A stretch of DNA of 64,000 bases from Manihot esculenta (lineage: Eukaryota > Streptophyta > Magnoliopsida > Malpighiales > Euphorbiaceae). Positions 34,053 through 44,224 of the stretch are shown here, in pieces. Position 1 is the first letter of the stretch. The number at the start of each line of letters is the position of its first letter. A program made the position numbers and the translations under genes. The notes beneath the pieces were generated by a model. The model did no database searches, was not told the DNA's origin, and worked only from the letters and a program-made list of their open reading frames with translations. The stretch lies in contig NC_035171.2 of assembly GCF_001659605.2 (NCBI RefSeq), forward strand, positions 25,089,825-25,153,824, given 5' to 3'.

Positions 34053-34342
34053 ATAGGGCCTCTTAAGTACGGTGTGTTGGGCATTTTTGTTCACGGATTA
34101 GAGATATCCCACATCGGAAAGAGGTTGGTTTAGATGTTCTAGGAAGGCAAAGCACAATAAGCAGAATCATGTCCACTAAGATAGGAAGTTGTTTGCAGTT
34201 TTGAAATGCCATGAATATATGCATGTGCATAATTATTGTACTGTGTATGCATGTATACAGTGTGTAGGTTCATGTGTTTTCATATGAACTCTATGTGTGT
34301 GCTAATGATTGTTTCTTTGTGTTGTTCTTCAGGAGAGCTAAG

Positions 34343-34891
34343 ATGAGTGATGCTGGTTACCTTGTGGAATCAGATCCGTCTGAAGAGTCTTGTGAGGAAA
34401 GTAGAGAAGGAATAGATCTAGGAAGAATGTCAGGAAACAGGAGAGAGACAGGAGGAGATGTGCAAAGAAAGGATGTAGGTATACAGGTGAATTTGACCAA
34501 GGACGCTAGGATAGGAGAGAATGAACCCTCCACTTGGAGTACAGCTACCTCGAAAGGAGTGATGTGGGGGAGAACCAGTAAGAAAAAGGTTAGAGGCTTG
34601 AGACGATCAAAGCAAAATAAGAGTCTAGGTTATGATGTTGGTGCAAGTTCTGGTAGAGGCAGAGCAAAATGTTTGAGGTGTGGAAGGTTGCATAAGGGAG
34701 TTTGTCTTGTTGGTACGACAGGATGTTATAGGTGTGGACAAGAGGGCCATGTGATGCGTGAGTGTCCTTTTGCGCCCCAGTTGGTTCAGTCTCAGGGAGC
34801 AGATACAGATAGAGCAGCTCAGGCTGATAGGCAAGGAGGAGAGGCTGACACATCTGACACCTCTGTGCCAGGTATGCGCATGATTGAGTGA
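34343..34891 (+). CDS. D gag-like zinc-knuckle protein
   Basis: 182-residue open frame from ATG 34343 (MSDAGYLVESDPSEESCEES). The open frame extends upstream to 34274, but the ttgttcttcag just before resembles the acceptor-like text before B's gag, so this ATG is preferred. The N-terminal two thirds are acidic then basic and show no capsid domain. Residues about 110-150 hold two zinc knuckles, CLRCGRLHKGVC and CYRCGQEGHVMREC, almost the same as those of B ([12 protein letters not shown] and [14 protein letters not shown]). It may bind the element's RNA, but it lacks the capsid part needed to form particles on its own. Whether it is translated is unknown. Confidence 0.62.
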   Translation: MSDAGYLVESDPSEESCEESREGIDLGRMSGNRRETGGDVQRKDVGIQVNLTKDARIGENEPSTWSTATSKGVMWGRTSKKKVRGLRRSKQNKSLGYDVGASSGRGRAKCLRCGRLHKGVCLVGTTGCYRCGQEGHVMRECPFAPQLVQSQGADTDRAAQADRQGGEADTSDTSVPGMRMIE

Positions 34892-36432
34892 TCTGATATG
34901 TGTTTGTATGAACTATAGTAGGAGATCAGTTATGTGATAAAAGTAAGTAAGATCGAGCAGAAAAGAATACATAAGAGTAGGAATAAGTTCAGAAAGAGGT
35001 TAGAGCCAGTCTAAGATTGGGTGGTAGTTGAGGCAAGGGAAAGGGTTAGTTTTCCCTTTCGTAGATTCCCGAGGGAAGTTCCATTAGCTTTGGCTTGGAT
35101 CTTCACCCTGATATGGTAGGAGGCTAATACATCGAACGTGGTGACGTTAAATACGTTCACTTAGAGGCGTTTGGATGTGTATGCTTTTTATCTTGAACCC
35201 CAATGTTTCATTTTCCTTGTTGTTGTGAGCCGTTGATAGAGTGGGTTTGATGACTTCTGGGCTTAGAATGTGTTTCTTGGGTCAGTGGACCTAAGAGTAT
35301 GATCCATCTGACGCAGAGTCCGTCAGTTCCGTTCAGAGTTTATAGAGAGTAGGCGATGCCTTCCAGCTGACCTTGTGGTTCTAGGGGTGACTATTGGTGT
35401 CAACCTAGGGCGGAGTGGCTAGCTACTCATAGTACTACCTGAGTCCACAGAGACAAGGTAGCAAAGTTCAGAGCTAAGGATGGATCAGAGGTAGTCCTAT
35501 AGAGGACAGAGTACAGAGTATAGAGATGCTCAGAGGTTTGATGTCAGCCCATCAGGCTCATAGTACTCAGGAAAGGTTATCAGAGGGTTCTAGCTCTGTT
35601 GAGCGAGTTTAATAGTCAGGACAGGGAATTAGCCTCAGTACCCAGTGCTAGTGAGCTCTGGATGTTTTTCAGACTAGTTGTCAGGTTTTCCATCTGTTAG
35701 GGAGTCAGAGTTTGGAATGAGAATGGTATCTGGACGCGGAACTATTTCTTTCCTTCTACCCTACAGGATGGCACCTGCAGCGAAAGAGAGAGTTTAGAGT
35801 AGTGAGAATAGCGGAAAAGTTTAGTAGTTAAAGGTTTTATCTAACTGAGTACCTTACCCTGGAATGTTTCCAGTATGGTTATGGGAAATGAAGGATAATT
35901 CCTTAAGTTTTGATTGTTACAGATTAAGTCTTGCAGGTTGGTGTTCCTAGTTAGCATAGATGCTCTACGAACTATTCTACTCAACGATGATTGGATTTAC
36001 AGATTGGTATGATCAGAATACAGATTGGAGTAGTAGCCTGTTGAGAGTTAAAGCTTAAGGTAGTTTAATAAAGAAGCAGAAAGGCGGGCAAGGATTAGGA
36101 GTACAGGTTGATATCAGATTGATATCGACCCTACTAAGTGGTAGAAAAGATTGGTGATCTAGTGGAACTGTTAGTGGACATTGGTTGTGATTTCAGTATG
36201 ATTACAGATTGCTAGACTTTATTGAGATTACAGAGATGAGTGAGTTAAGATGAAAAGAGAAAGAGAAGAGTATAGATCAGAGTAGCGCAGCGAAAGCTAT
36301 GGAGGTCAGAAAAAGGTTATGAGTATGAACTCAGATCAGGAGAGTAGAGGGATAGATTCTCTCTTTAGAGAGACGTGATCGGCTTTATTTGCTTATCTGT
36401 TTGTTTTTAACATTCGAGGACGAATGTTTTGT
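34892..36432 (+). pseudogene. D pol-derived non-coding remnant
   Basis: No long frame, but stretches align with B's protease/RT region: gaccttgtggttctaggggt (35370s; B at 38262), agagacaaggtagcaaagtt (35450s; B at 38346) and atggcacctgcagcgaaaga (35768; B at 38658). It is an eroded copy of pol retained inside a small element. Confidence 0.7.
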
Positions 36433-36445
36433 AAGGGGGGAAGAT
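36433..36445 (+). other. Polypurine tract of D
   Basis: aaggggggaagat directly before the 3' LTR, nearly identical to B's aaggggggaagaa. Confidence 0.85.
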
Positions 36446-36962
36446 TGTAATACCCGGTTAGATCAGGCATCAGAATTCTTACCGTCCGGTGGGATTCGAG
36501 GATGTCAGAGGTTTCTAGAAGGGAAGAGTGAAGGTTTTCTAAAAGATCTTAAATGGTTTTAAGTGTTTTTAGAGTTTTGGGTTAGAAAGAGTTGAGTTTT
36601 GGAGAGAAAAGGGTTTAGGAGACATTTGCCAGGTTCGGCCCCCGAATGTTAAGTTTGGCCGCCGAAAGTGCTCAATGTTCGGCCCCCGAAGGTTAAGTTC
36701 GGCCCCCGAAAGTTGCATGGTTTGGCATGCAGTTTCGGCAGCCGAAACTGGGGTGGTCGGCTAAGCTGTGCATGCTCCTCAGTCCGTGGTTTGGCTAGCT
36801 GTTGCCTCCAGATCATGGCTAGAGGATTAGGCCACGTCTCCCATGACTCATCTGCAAGCTTTTATCAGCTTATGCAGAGGGTTTGATAATTTGCAAAGGG
36901 TTTGAAGGGTTTGAGAGAAAAGAGAGGTTTTGGTGGTTTGAAGTTTGTGAAGGGGTGTTACA
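36446..36962 (+). repeat. 3' LTR of D
   Basis: 517 bp, the same length as the 5' LTR, with a handful of differences (for example ggctag/ggttag, atcgga/atcaga, gccagc/gctagc). Confidence 0.94.
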
Positions 36963-39900
36963 CTACGCCCCTGGACTATGTTAAGAGAAAGACCAGTGAG
37001 GCCCATTCTACGCCCCTGGCATATTGGAATGTTATGTTATGTTATGTATGTAAGAGAAAGACCAGTGAGGCCCATTCTACGCCCCTGGCACGACTGGACT
37101 ATGTTGAGGACTATAGGTGACAATACCATCCTTATGTGATATGTTTGTGATGTGTTGCATTTCATGGAAGCATGAACTATTTAATATATGTTTTCTTTAT
37201 TCTGCTCACTGGGCTTTATAGCTCACCCCTCTCCCCTAACCCCAGATGTGCAGGTACAGGGTAGACCAGGAGGTTAGCCAGAGTATGAAGCAATGTTATG
37301 TAATAGTTAGATGGTGGACATGACAATTGTATATGATGTAATGTAAAAGTGTTTTAAGTTATGTTATGTAATGTGAATATTGAGGATAGAGTTGTGCTTG
37401 ACCATTACAGATTGTTAATCCCACTTGTATGTACATGGTCTTTATGATATGAGGTTATGTTTCAACCAGGCTTATGTATGATGAGTTACCCCATTGGAGC
37501 ATTTGATGAGGGCTCCAGTGGAGGTTTATGATATGTTTATGTTTATGTATAGGTTGAGCTTGGTTGTTATATGAAAATGTTTACAGGTTTATGAGTTTTG
37601 TTGGTCATGTATGGGATTTACAGGTTTACAGGATTTATGTCAGGCTTGCTACGGGTCCCGGCGGCCTTACGCCGATCTGGATCCTAGCGCCGGTAGCGGT
37701 CCGGATTTTCGGGGCGTTACACAGATAATGCAGTATGCAGAAAGTGTGGGAAGCTGCACAAGGGTGTATGTCTGGTTGGGACAGCAGCCTGCTTCAGATG
37801 TGGGCAGGAGGGACACATGGCTCGGGAGTGTCCTAGAGCAGCTTTTGTGGCACAGTCTCAGCAGACAGCTTCTGGTAGTGTGGCTCAGCCAGTAGCTCCA
37901 GCCGCGACTCAGGCTAGTGGCAGAGGCAGAGGAAGAGGGGCAGCCTCTTCTTCAGCGGGTTTCAGGGGTGAGGGTCCGTCAGCTCCAGCACGGATCTTCA
38001 CCATGACTCAGCAGGAGGCAAACAGATCCAACACCGTGGTGTCAGGTAATCTCATCATTGGTTGTTCTGATGTGTATGCATTAATGGACCCTGGTGCATC
38101 TCATTCTTTCATTGCTCCGAGGGCCGTTGAGAGGTTGGGATTGATGGTCTCTGGGTTAGAGTGTCCCCTATGGGTCAGTGGACCCAAGTGTGACCCGTCA
38201 GTGGCAGAGTCAGTCTGCCAGTATAGTCCAGTTTTTGTGGAGGGAAGATGCCTGTCCGCCGACCTTGTGGTTCTAGAGTTGACAGATTTTGACGTCATTC
38301 TAGGGATGGATTGGCTATCTACCCATGGTGCTACCTTGGACTGCAGAGACAAGGTAGTTAAGTTCAGATGTCAGGATGGGTCAGAGGTTGTCTTCAAAGG
38401 AGACAGGGGGAGTACACCTAAAGGTTTGATATCAGCCCTACAGGCTCGTAGGCTACTCAGGAGGAGTTGTCAGGGTTTTCTAGCTCATGTGAGAGAGCTG
38501 GATAGTCATGTCAGAGAGCCCGCCTCAGTGCCCGTGGTCAGTGAGTTCTTAGATGTTTTTCCAGACGAGCTGCCAGGTTTACCACCTGCTAGGGAGATAG
38601 AGTTCGAAATTGAGTTGATGCCTGGAACCAGACCGATCTCTATTCCTCCCTACAGAATGGCACCAGCAGAATTGAAGGAGCTTAAGGAGCAGTTGCAAGA
38701 GTTGGTAGATAGAGGATTCATCCGACCGAGTACCTCACCTTGGGGTGCTCCAGTGCTATTTGTGAAAAAGAAGGATGGATCTCTCAGACTTTGTATCGAC
38801 TACAGGCAGTTGAACAAAGTCACTACCAAGAATAGGTACTCGTTGCCAAGGATCGACGATCTATTCGACCAGCTAGCCGAAGCAGGTTGTTTCTCCAAAA
38901 TAGATCTGAGATCGGGGTACCATCAGCTAAGGATAAGAGAAGAGGATGTGCCGAAGACAGCCTTCAGGACCAAATATGGGCATTATGAGTTCCTTGTGAT
39001 GTCGTTCGGGTTAACCAACGCCCCTGCAGCATTCATGGATCTCATGAACAAAGTGTTTAGCCAGTACCTGGATCACTTTGTTATTGTCTTCATAGATGAT
39101 ATCTTAGTGTACTCCAGGAATGCAAAGGAGCATGCCCATCATCTGAGGTTGGTTTTGCAGACCTTGAGGGAACATGGTTTGTATGCCAAGTTCTCCAAAT
39201 GTGAGTTCTGGCTGAGGAGCATTTCATTCTTGGGGCATGTGGTGACAGAAAATGGAATCGAGGTAGACCCCAAGAAAGTGGAAGCTGTAGCTAACTGGCC
39301 TAGACCCACCACAGTGACAGAGATCAAGAGTTTCTTGGGTTTGGCAGGTTACTACAGGAGGTTCGTTTAGGACTTCTCTAAGATTGCAGCTCCCATGACC
39401 AGATTAACTAAGAAGAACCAGAGGTTCGTGTGGACCAACCAGTGTGAAGAGAGCTTTGAGGAGCTAAAGAAGAGGTTGCCTTCAGCACCAGTGTTAGCTC
39501 TGCCATCTAGTAATGAAGACTTCTCAGTCTATTGTGATGCGTCCCGTGTGGGACTGGGTTGTGTGCTGATGCAAAATGAAAGGGTGATTGCTTATGCTTC
39601 GAGACAGCTAAAGAAGCACGAGTTGAATTACCCTACACATGACCTAGAGATGGCAGCGGTAATCTTTGCACTCAAGATGTGGAGGCATTACCTTTATGGG
39701 GTAAAATGTGAGATCTTCACAGATCATAAGAGCCTGCAGTACATCCTGAGTCAGAGAGAGCTGAATATGAGGCAGAGAAGATGGGTAGAATTGCTTAGTG
39801 ACTATGATTGCAAAATCCAGTACCACCCGAGTAAGGCGAATGTTGTGGCAGACGCCTTAAGCCGGAAATCACTTGGCAGTTTGTCCCATATTTCAGCAGA

Positions 39901-40594
39901 GAGGAGGCCAGTAGTGAGGGAGTTTTTCGAGCTCATCAATGAAGGTCTACAGTTGGAGTTGTCTGGTACAGGTGCTTTGATTGCCCAGATGAGAGTAGCA
40001 CCCGTGTTTCTGGAGCAGGTGGCTCAGAAACAGCACGAGGACCCAGAATTAGTGAAGATTGCCAGGACTGTCCAGTCAGGCAAGAATGAGGAGTTCAGAT
40101 TTGACAGTAAGGGGATCCTCTGCTATGGGAATAGATTATGTGTACCAGATGACGTGGGACTGAAGGGAGACATTATGAGGGAAGCTCATAATGCCAGATA
40201 CAGTGTTCACCCTGGAGCCACCAAAATGTATCAAGATCTGAAGAGAGTGTATTGGTGGCCAGATATGAAGAGAGAAGTGGCACAGTTCGTGTCAGCCTGC
40301 GAAATATGTCAGAGGGTGAAGCTGGAACATCATAAGCCGGCTGGAATGCTTAACCACCCACTACCTATTCCAGAGTGGAAATGGGAGAATATAGCTATGG
40401 ACTTCGTGGTGGGGCTACCGGCGGTGTCCAACAGATTGAACTCCATATGGGTGATTGTGGACAGACTGACCAAATCTGCTCACTTCATCCCTGTCAAGAG
40501 TGGCTACTCTGTGGACAAGTTAGCGCAGGTGTATGTAGATGAGATCGTCAGGCTGCATGGGGTTCCTGTTTCAATAGTGTCTGATAGAGGGCAA

Positions 40595-42873
40595 TGTAAT
40601 ACCCGGCTAGACTCCGATATCGGAATTCCTACCGTCCGGTGGAATCTCGGGTGTCGGAGACCTCTAGAAGGGTAAAACTATGTTTTCATAAAATGTTTTA
40701 ATGTGTTTTATGTTTTAAGCATGAAAGAAAATGAGTTTTTGCATGAAAACAACCTTGGAGGAAAACTCAGGTTCGGCCGCCGAACCTCAAGTTCGGCCGC
40801 CGAACATGCATGCGTTTCAGGTGTGCCTTAGGCCTCCGAAAGCATAAGTGAGGGAAACTAGGTTCGGCCGCCGAACCTTATGTTCGGCCGCCGAACATGG
40901 CATGCATGCGGAGGCACTTTCGGCTCCCGAACGTGGCCTAGCCAGCCACCTATAAAGGGGTCCCTTAGCCGAAAACGGGCGAGCTTTTCTCCCCATTTTC
41001 GGCCAAGGTGAGCTCTCCGCCATCCCTCGCCGGTTTTGAGTTCCTTCCTTCAAATCTTTCTCGATTTTCATTCATTTTACCCTTGTTTTAAAGGTTTTGA
41101 ACATTTGAGCAAGTTTTGGAGCTTGGAGGTTCAAGGAACTCTCTCTCTCCCATTTTCCGAGCTAGGGTCGTTCTCCTCTCGATCTTCAAGAGGTAAGGGC
41201 CGATCTTGAGCTTATGGCATGTTTTAAGTAAGTTTTAAGTAGATCTATGGGGTAGAATGCATATTTAGCTTATGGTTAGGTTTATGGGTTCATGTTATGT
41301 TTTTGGACAATGTGGATGGTTGATGTGTTGTAGATGGGGTTAAAATAGTTTGAAGCCCCTAGGAACTTGTATGCTTGAGTATGTATGTTGTAGATTAGGA
41401 AAAATGCATGTTTGGATGGTTTTGGGAGGCAAATATGCATGAGGAGCCAAGTTTCTGCCCTTTGGCAGAAACCAGGTTCGGCAGCCGAAGGACTTTCGGC
41501 CGTCGAACCTGCCTGGGAGGCAAGCCTTTCGGCTGCCGAAGCCTGCCCCCGAAAGAGGACTTTCGTCTCTGGAGGGCAGTTTCGGCCGCCGAAAGTGCCG
41601 CCGAACATGCATGAGTTTCGTCTCTGTCTGGGAGTTTCGGCCGCCGAACCTGCCTGACTTTCGGCTCTGGAGGGACTTTCGGCCACCGAACCTGCCGCCG
41701 AAAGTGCCCTGTTCAGCCTTCCTTTGCATGTTTTTGCATGGATGTTTGAGGTGTTTTAGAGGGTTTTTGGGGGATGTTTCAGAGTCATGTTCTAGTTGTT
41801 TGGTCCCTCATTTGAGTCCACCTGTGTAGGTTCGGACCTGAGGAACCGAGGACCCCAGCAGTGAGTCAGCTGCTTCAGTCATTGTCAGAGCTAGCTGAGG
41901 TGAGTAGAATAAACCTTTATGTTTTAAAGCAGATAAATTATAAAGTTTGAGCATGCTCATGCATCATGAATGCCATGTGATGATTTAGGTTGTTGCATTA
42001 GAATTCACGAATATGTTGCATTGCATAATTTTGATGATGATGTGGATGGTTATTGGATGATCCTTAGTCCTCGATATGATGCGATGTGATATGATACGGT
42101 ATGGTACGGAAGTCCAGGTTGTACCCATTCTACGTCCCTGGCACGATGTAAGAGAAAGTCCAGGTTGTACCCATTCTACGTCCCTGGCACATTGGAATGC
42201 TATGTTATGTTATGTTATGTTAAGAGAAAGACCGATTGACCCATTCTACGTCCCGGCACTTTGGAATGTAGAGGACTCTTGGTGACAATACCATCCGTGA
42301 TGTGATTTGTCTGTGATGTGTTGCATTCCATTATAGCATATGATTTAAATGTTTTATTATTCTGCTCACTGGGCTCTAGTAGCTCACTCCTTTTCCCTAA
42401 TCCCCCAGGGTTGCAGGTACAGGCTAGACAGAGAAGTCAAGGTGAATGAAGTCTTGAGTTGTAATAGTTAGAATGTGGACATGATAGATTGTAAAATGAT
42501 GTAAATGTTAATCTTGAGATTGAGGTATAGAAATTGTGCTTGACCGAGTTGTATAGTAATCCCTTTTGTAAACATGATCTATGTTTAAATTGTTTATGTT
42601 TCACCAAGCTTGTGTATGATGAGATGCCCCATTGGAGCGTTTGTTGAGAGCTCCAGTGTGGGGTTTATGTTTATGTTTATGTATATGTTTTTGTGCATGC
42701 ACAGGTTGAGCTTGGTAAAAGAAAAGAAAAGTTCAAATTTTTAAGTATGTTCTTAATCATGTATGGGATTAAACAGGTTTACAGGTTGTATGTCAGGCTT
42801 GCTACGGGTCCCGGCGGCCTTAAGCCGACCTGGACCCTAGCGCCGGTAGCGGTCCGATTTTCGGGTCGTTACA
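40595..42873 (+). mobile_element. Solo LTR E, inserted in B integrase
   Basis: 2279 bp, TGTAATACCCGGCTAGAC...GGGTCGTTACA. The flanks are gagggc-aa on the left and gagggc on the right, so the shared sequence is separated from the LTR by two extra bases at the 5' end instead of being a clean 5-bp duplication. Removing it restores the integrase frame. Confidence 0.92.
40951..40958 (+). promoter_or_regulatory. TATA box of LTR E
   Basis: TATAAAGG in the conserved position after palindrome cluster 1. Confidence 0.6.
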
Positions 42874-43721
42874 GAGGGCCCCAGTTCACCTCCAGGTTTT
42901 GGCGGAGTCTGCAGAACGCTATGGGTACCAGGTTGGATTTTAGCACTGCTTTCCATCCACAAACGGACGGACAATCAAAGAGGACCATCCAGACAATAGA
43001 GGATATGCTCAGAATGTGTGTGCTGGATTTTGGCGGTTCTTGGAGGCAGCATCTACCTCTAGTGGAGTTTGCCTACAATAACAGCCATCATGCCAGCATA
43101 GGGATGGCCCCATATGAAGCTTTGTATGGAAGGAAGTGCAAGTCGCCTGTCTGTTGGGAAGAAGTAGGAGAAAAGGCCTTGGCAGGGCCTGAGCTAGTAG
43201 AGATCACCAGCAGAGTGGTGCCCATAATCAGAGAAAGGATCAAGACTGCCGCAAGCAGACAGAAGAGTTACGCAGATATCCACAGAAGGCAAGTAGAGTT
43301 TCAAGAGGGGGATTTGGTATTGCTCAAGGTGTCTCCAATGAAAGGGGTGATTCGGTTCGGGAAGAAAGGTAAGCTAGCTCCACGGTACATCGGACCCTTC
43401 GAAGTCTTGCAAAAGATTGGGAATGTATCGTACAAGCTGGACTTGCCTGCTTCAATGGAAAGAATCCATCCGGTTTTCCAAGTTTCTATATTGAGGAAAT
43501 TCATGTCAGATCCGGGCAAGATTCTTAGTGAGCCTGACGTGGAGATCCAAGAGGATCTCACCTATGTTGAACAGCCAGTACGGATCCTAGACACCCAGAT
43601 CAGAAAGCTAAGGAACAAGGAGATCCCGATGGTAAAAGTCCTTTGGAATCACCACAACATCGAAGAGTGTACTTGGGAGACACGGGAGTCCATGCTCCGG
43701 CAAAATCCTCATCTCTTCTAA

Positions 43722-43828
43722 GGTAAGTGTTATGTGTTTTGTATGTATGGTTATGTTTTATGCTTTGTATGTTCATGTCTTATGCTATGCCATGTTTGTT
43801 TGGTGAACATTCGGGGACGAATGTTCTT
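43722..43828 (+). other. B 3' untranslated region
   Basis: Includes aacattcggggacgaatgtt, a near-perfect inverted repeat just before the polypurine tract. The same element is seen in D (acattcgaggacgaatgttt, near 36410) and, in reverse, at 62195. Confidence 0.7.
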
Positions 43829-43841
43829 AAGGGGGGAAGAA
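43829..43841 (+). other. Polypurine tract of B
   Basis: aaggggggaagaa immediately before the 3' LTR. Confidence 0.9.
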
Positions 43842-44100
43842 TGTAATACCCGGCTAGACTCCGGTATCGGAATCCCTACCGTCCGGTGGGATCTCGGATG
43901 TCAGAAACCTCTAGAAGGGTAAAACCATGTTTTTATAAAATATTTTAATGATTTTAAATAAGAAAGGAATTGAGTTTTGAATGAAAAAAGACCAAGGAGG
44001 CATTTCCAGGTTCGGCCGCCGAACCTCAAGTTTGGCCGCCGAACATTGGAGGTTTAGGGGGGCAAGTTAGGCTTCCGAAAGTCTCAAAGGTTCGACCGCC

Positions 44101-44160
44101 GAACCTCATGTTCGGCCGCCGAACCTCATGTTCGGCCGCCGAACCTCATGTTCGGCCGCC
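44101..44160 (+). repeat. 20-bp tandem array of palindrome units in B 3' LTR
   Basis: Three exact copies of gaacctcatgttcggccgcc. The 5' LTR has one such unit at the equivalent place (28411-28430). Confidence 0.94.
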
Positions 44161-44216
44161 GAACTTGCATGAGATGTGGGGGCACGTTCGGCTGCCGAAA
44201 GGTGGTCTGCCAGCCC

Positions 44217-44224
44217 TATATAAG
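44217..44224 (+). promoter_or_regulatory. TATA box of B 3' LTR
   Basis: TATATAAG, identical to the 5' LTR. Confidence 0.65.

Larger units (their letters stand above)
33522..36962 (+). mobile_element. Non-autonomous LTR element D, inside solo LTR C
   Basis: 3441 bp with two 517-bp LTRs, perfect target duplication ctacg (33517-33521 and 36963-36967), a primer site TGGTATCAGAGC and a polypurine tract. It encodes a short gag-like zinc-knuckle protein but no pol, only unreadable pol-derived sequence. The LTR ends and zinc knuckles resemble B, so B-type elements probably supplied its enzymes. The LTRs differ at about six positions by eye, so it is young. Confidence 0.94.
32003..37721 (+). mobile_element. 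Solo LTR C, inserted in B gag (contains element D)
   Basis: TGTAATACCCGGCTAGAC...GGGGCGTTACA with perfect target duplication cagat (31998-32002 and 37722-37726). Its own sequence (32003-33521 plus 36968-37721) is about 2.27 kb. Removing it rejoins gag exactly ([11 protein letters not shown]). Confidence 0.94.
37727..43721 (+). pseudogene. B gag zinc knuckles and pol (PR-RT-RH-IN-chromodomain-like)
   Basis: Continues gag after [13 protein letters not shown] and [14 protein letters not shown] (37740-37830). Protease [11 protein letters not shown] (about 38075-38110) has DPGA instead of DTGA or DSGA. RT has [29 protein letters not shown], the [13 protein letters not shown] segment and the catalytic FIDDILVYS (about 39090-39118). 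A TAG at 39368-39370 falls just after YYRRFV, where related elements have a sense codon. RNase H has [16 protein letters not shown] (about 39524-39570). Integrase has the zinc finger [20 protein letters not shown] with CEICQ, then [13 protein letters not shown] interrupts it at VSDRG, and it resumes at 42876 with [15 protein letters not shown] and ends [15 protein letters not shown], a chromodomain-like tail. The frame is otherwise continuous over both insertions. Confidence 0.93.
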
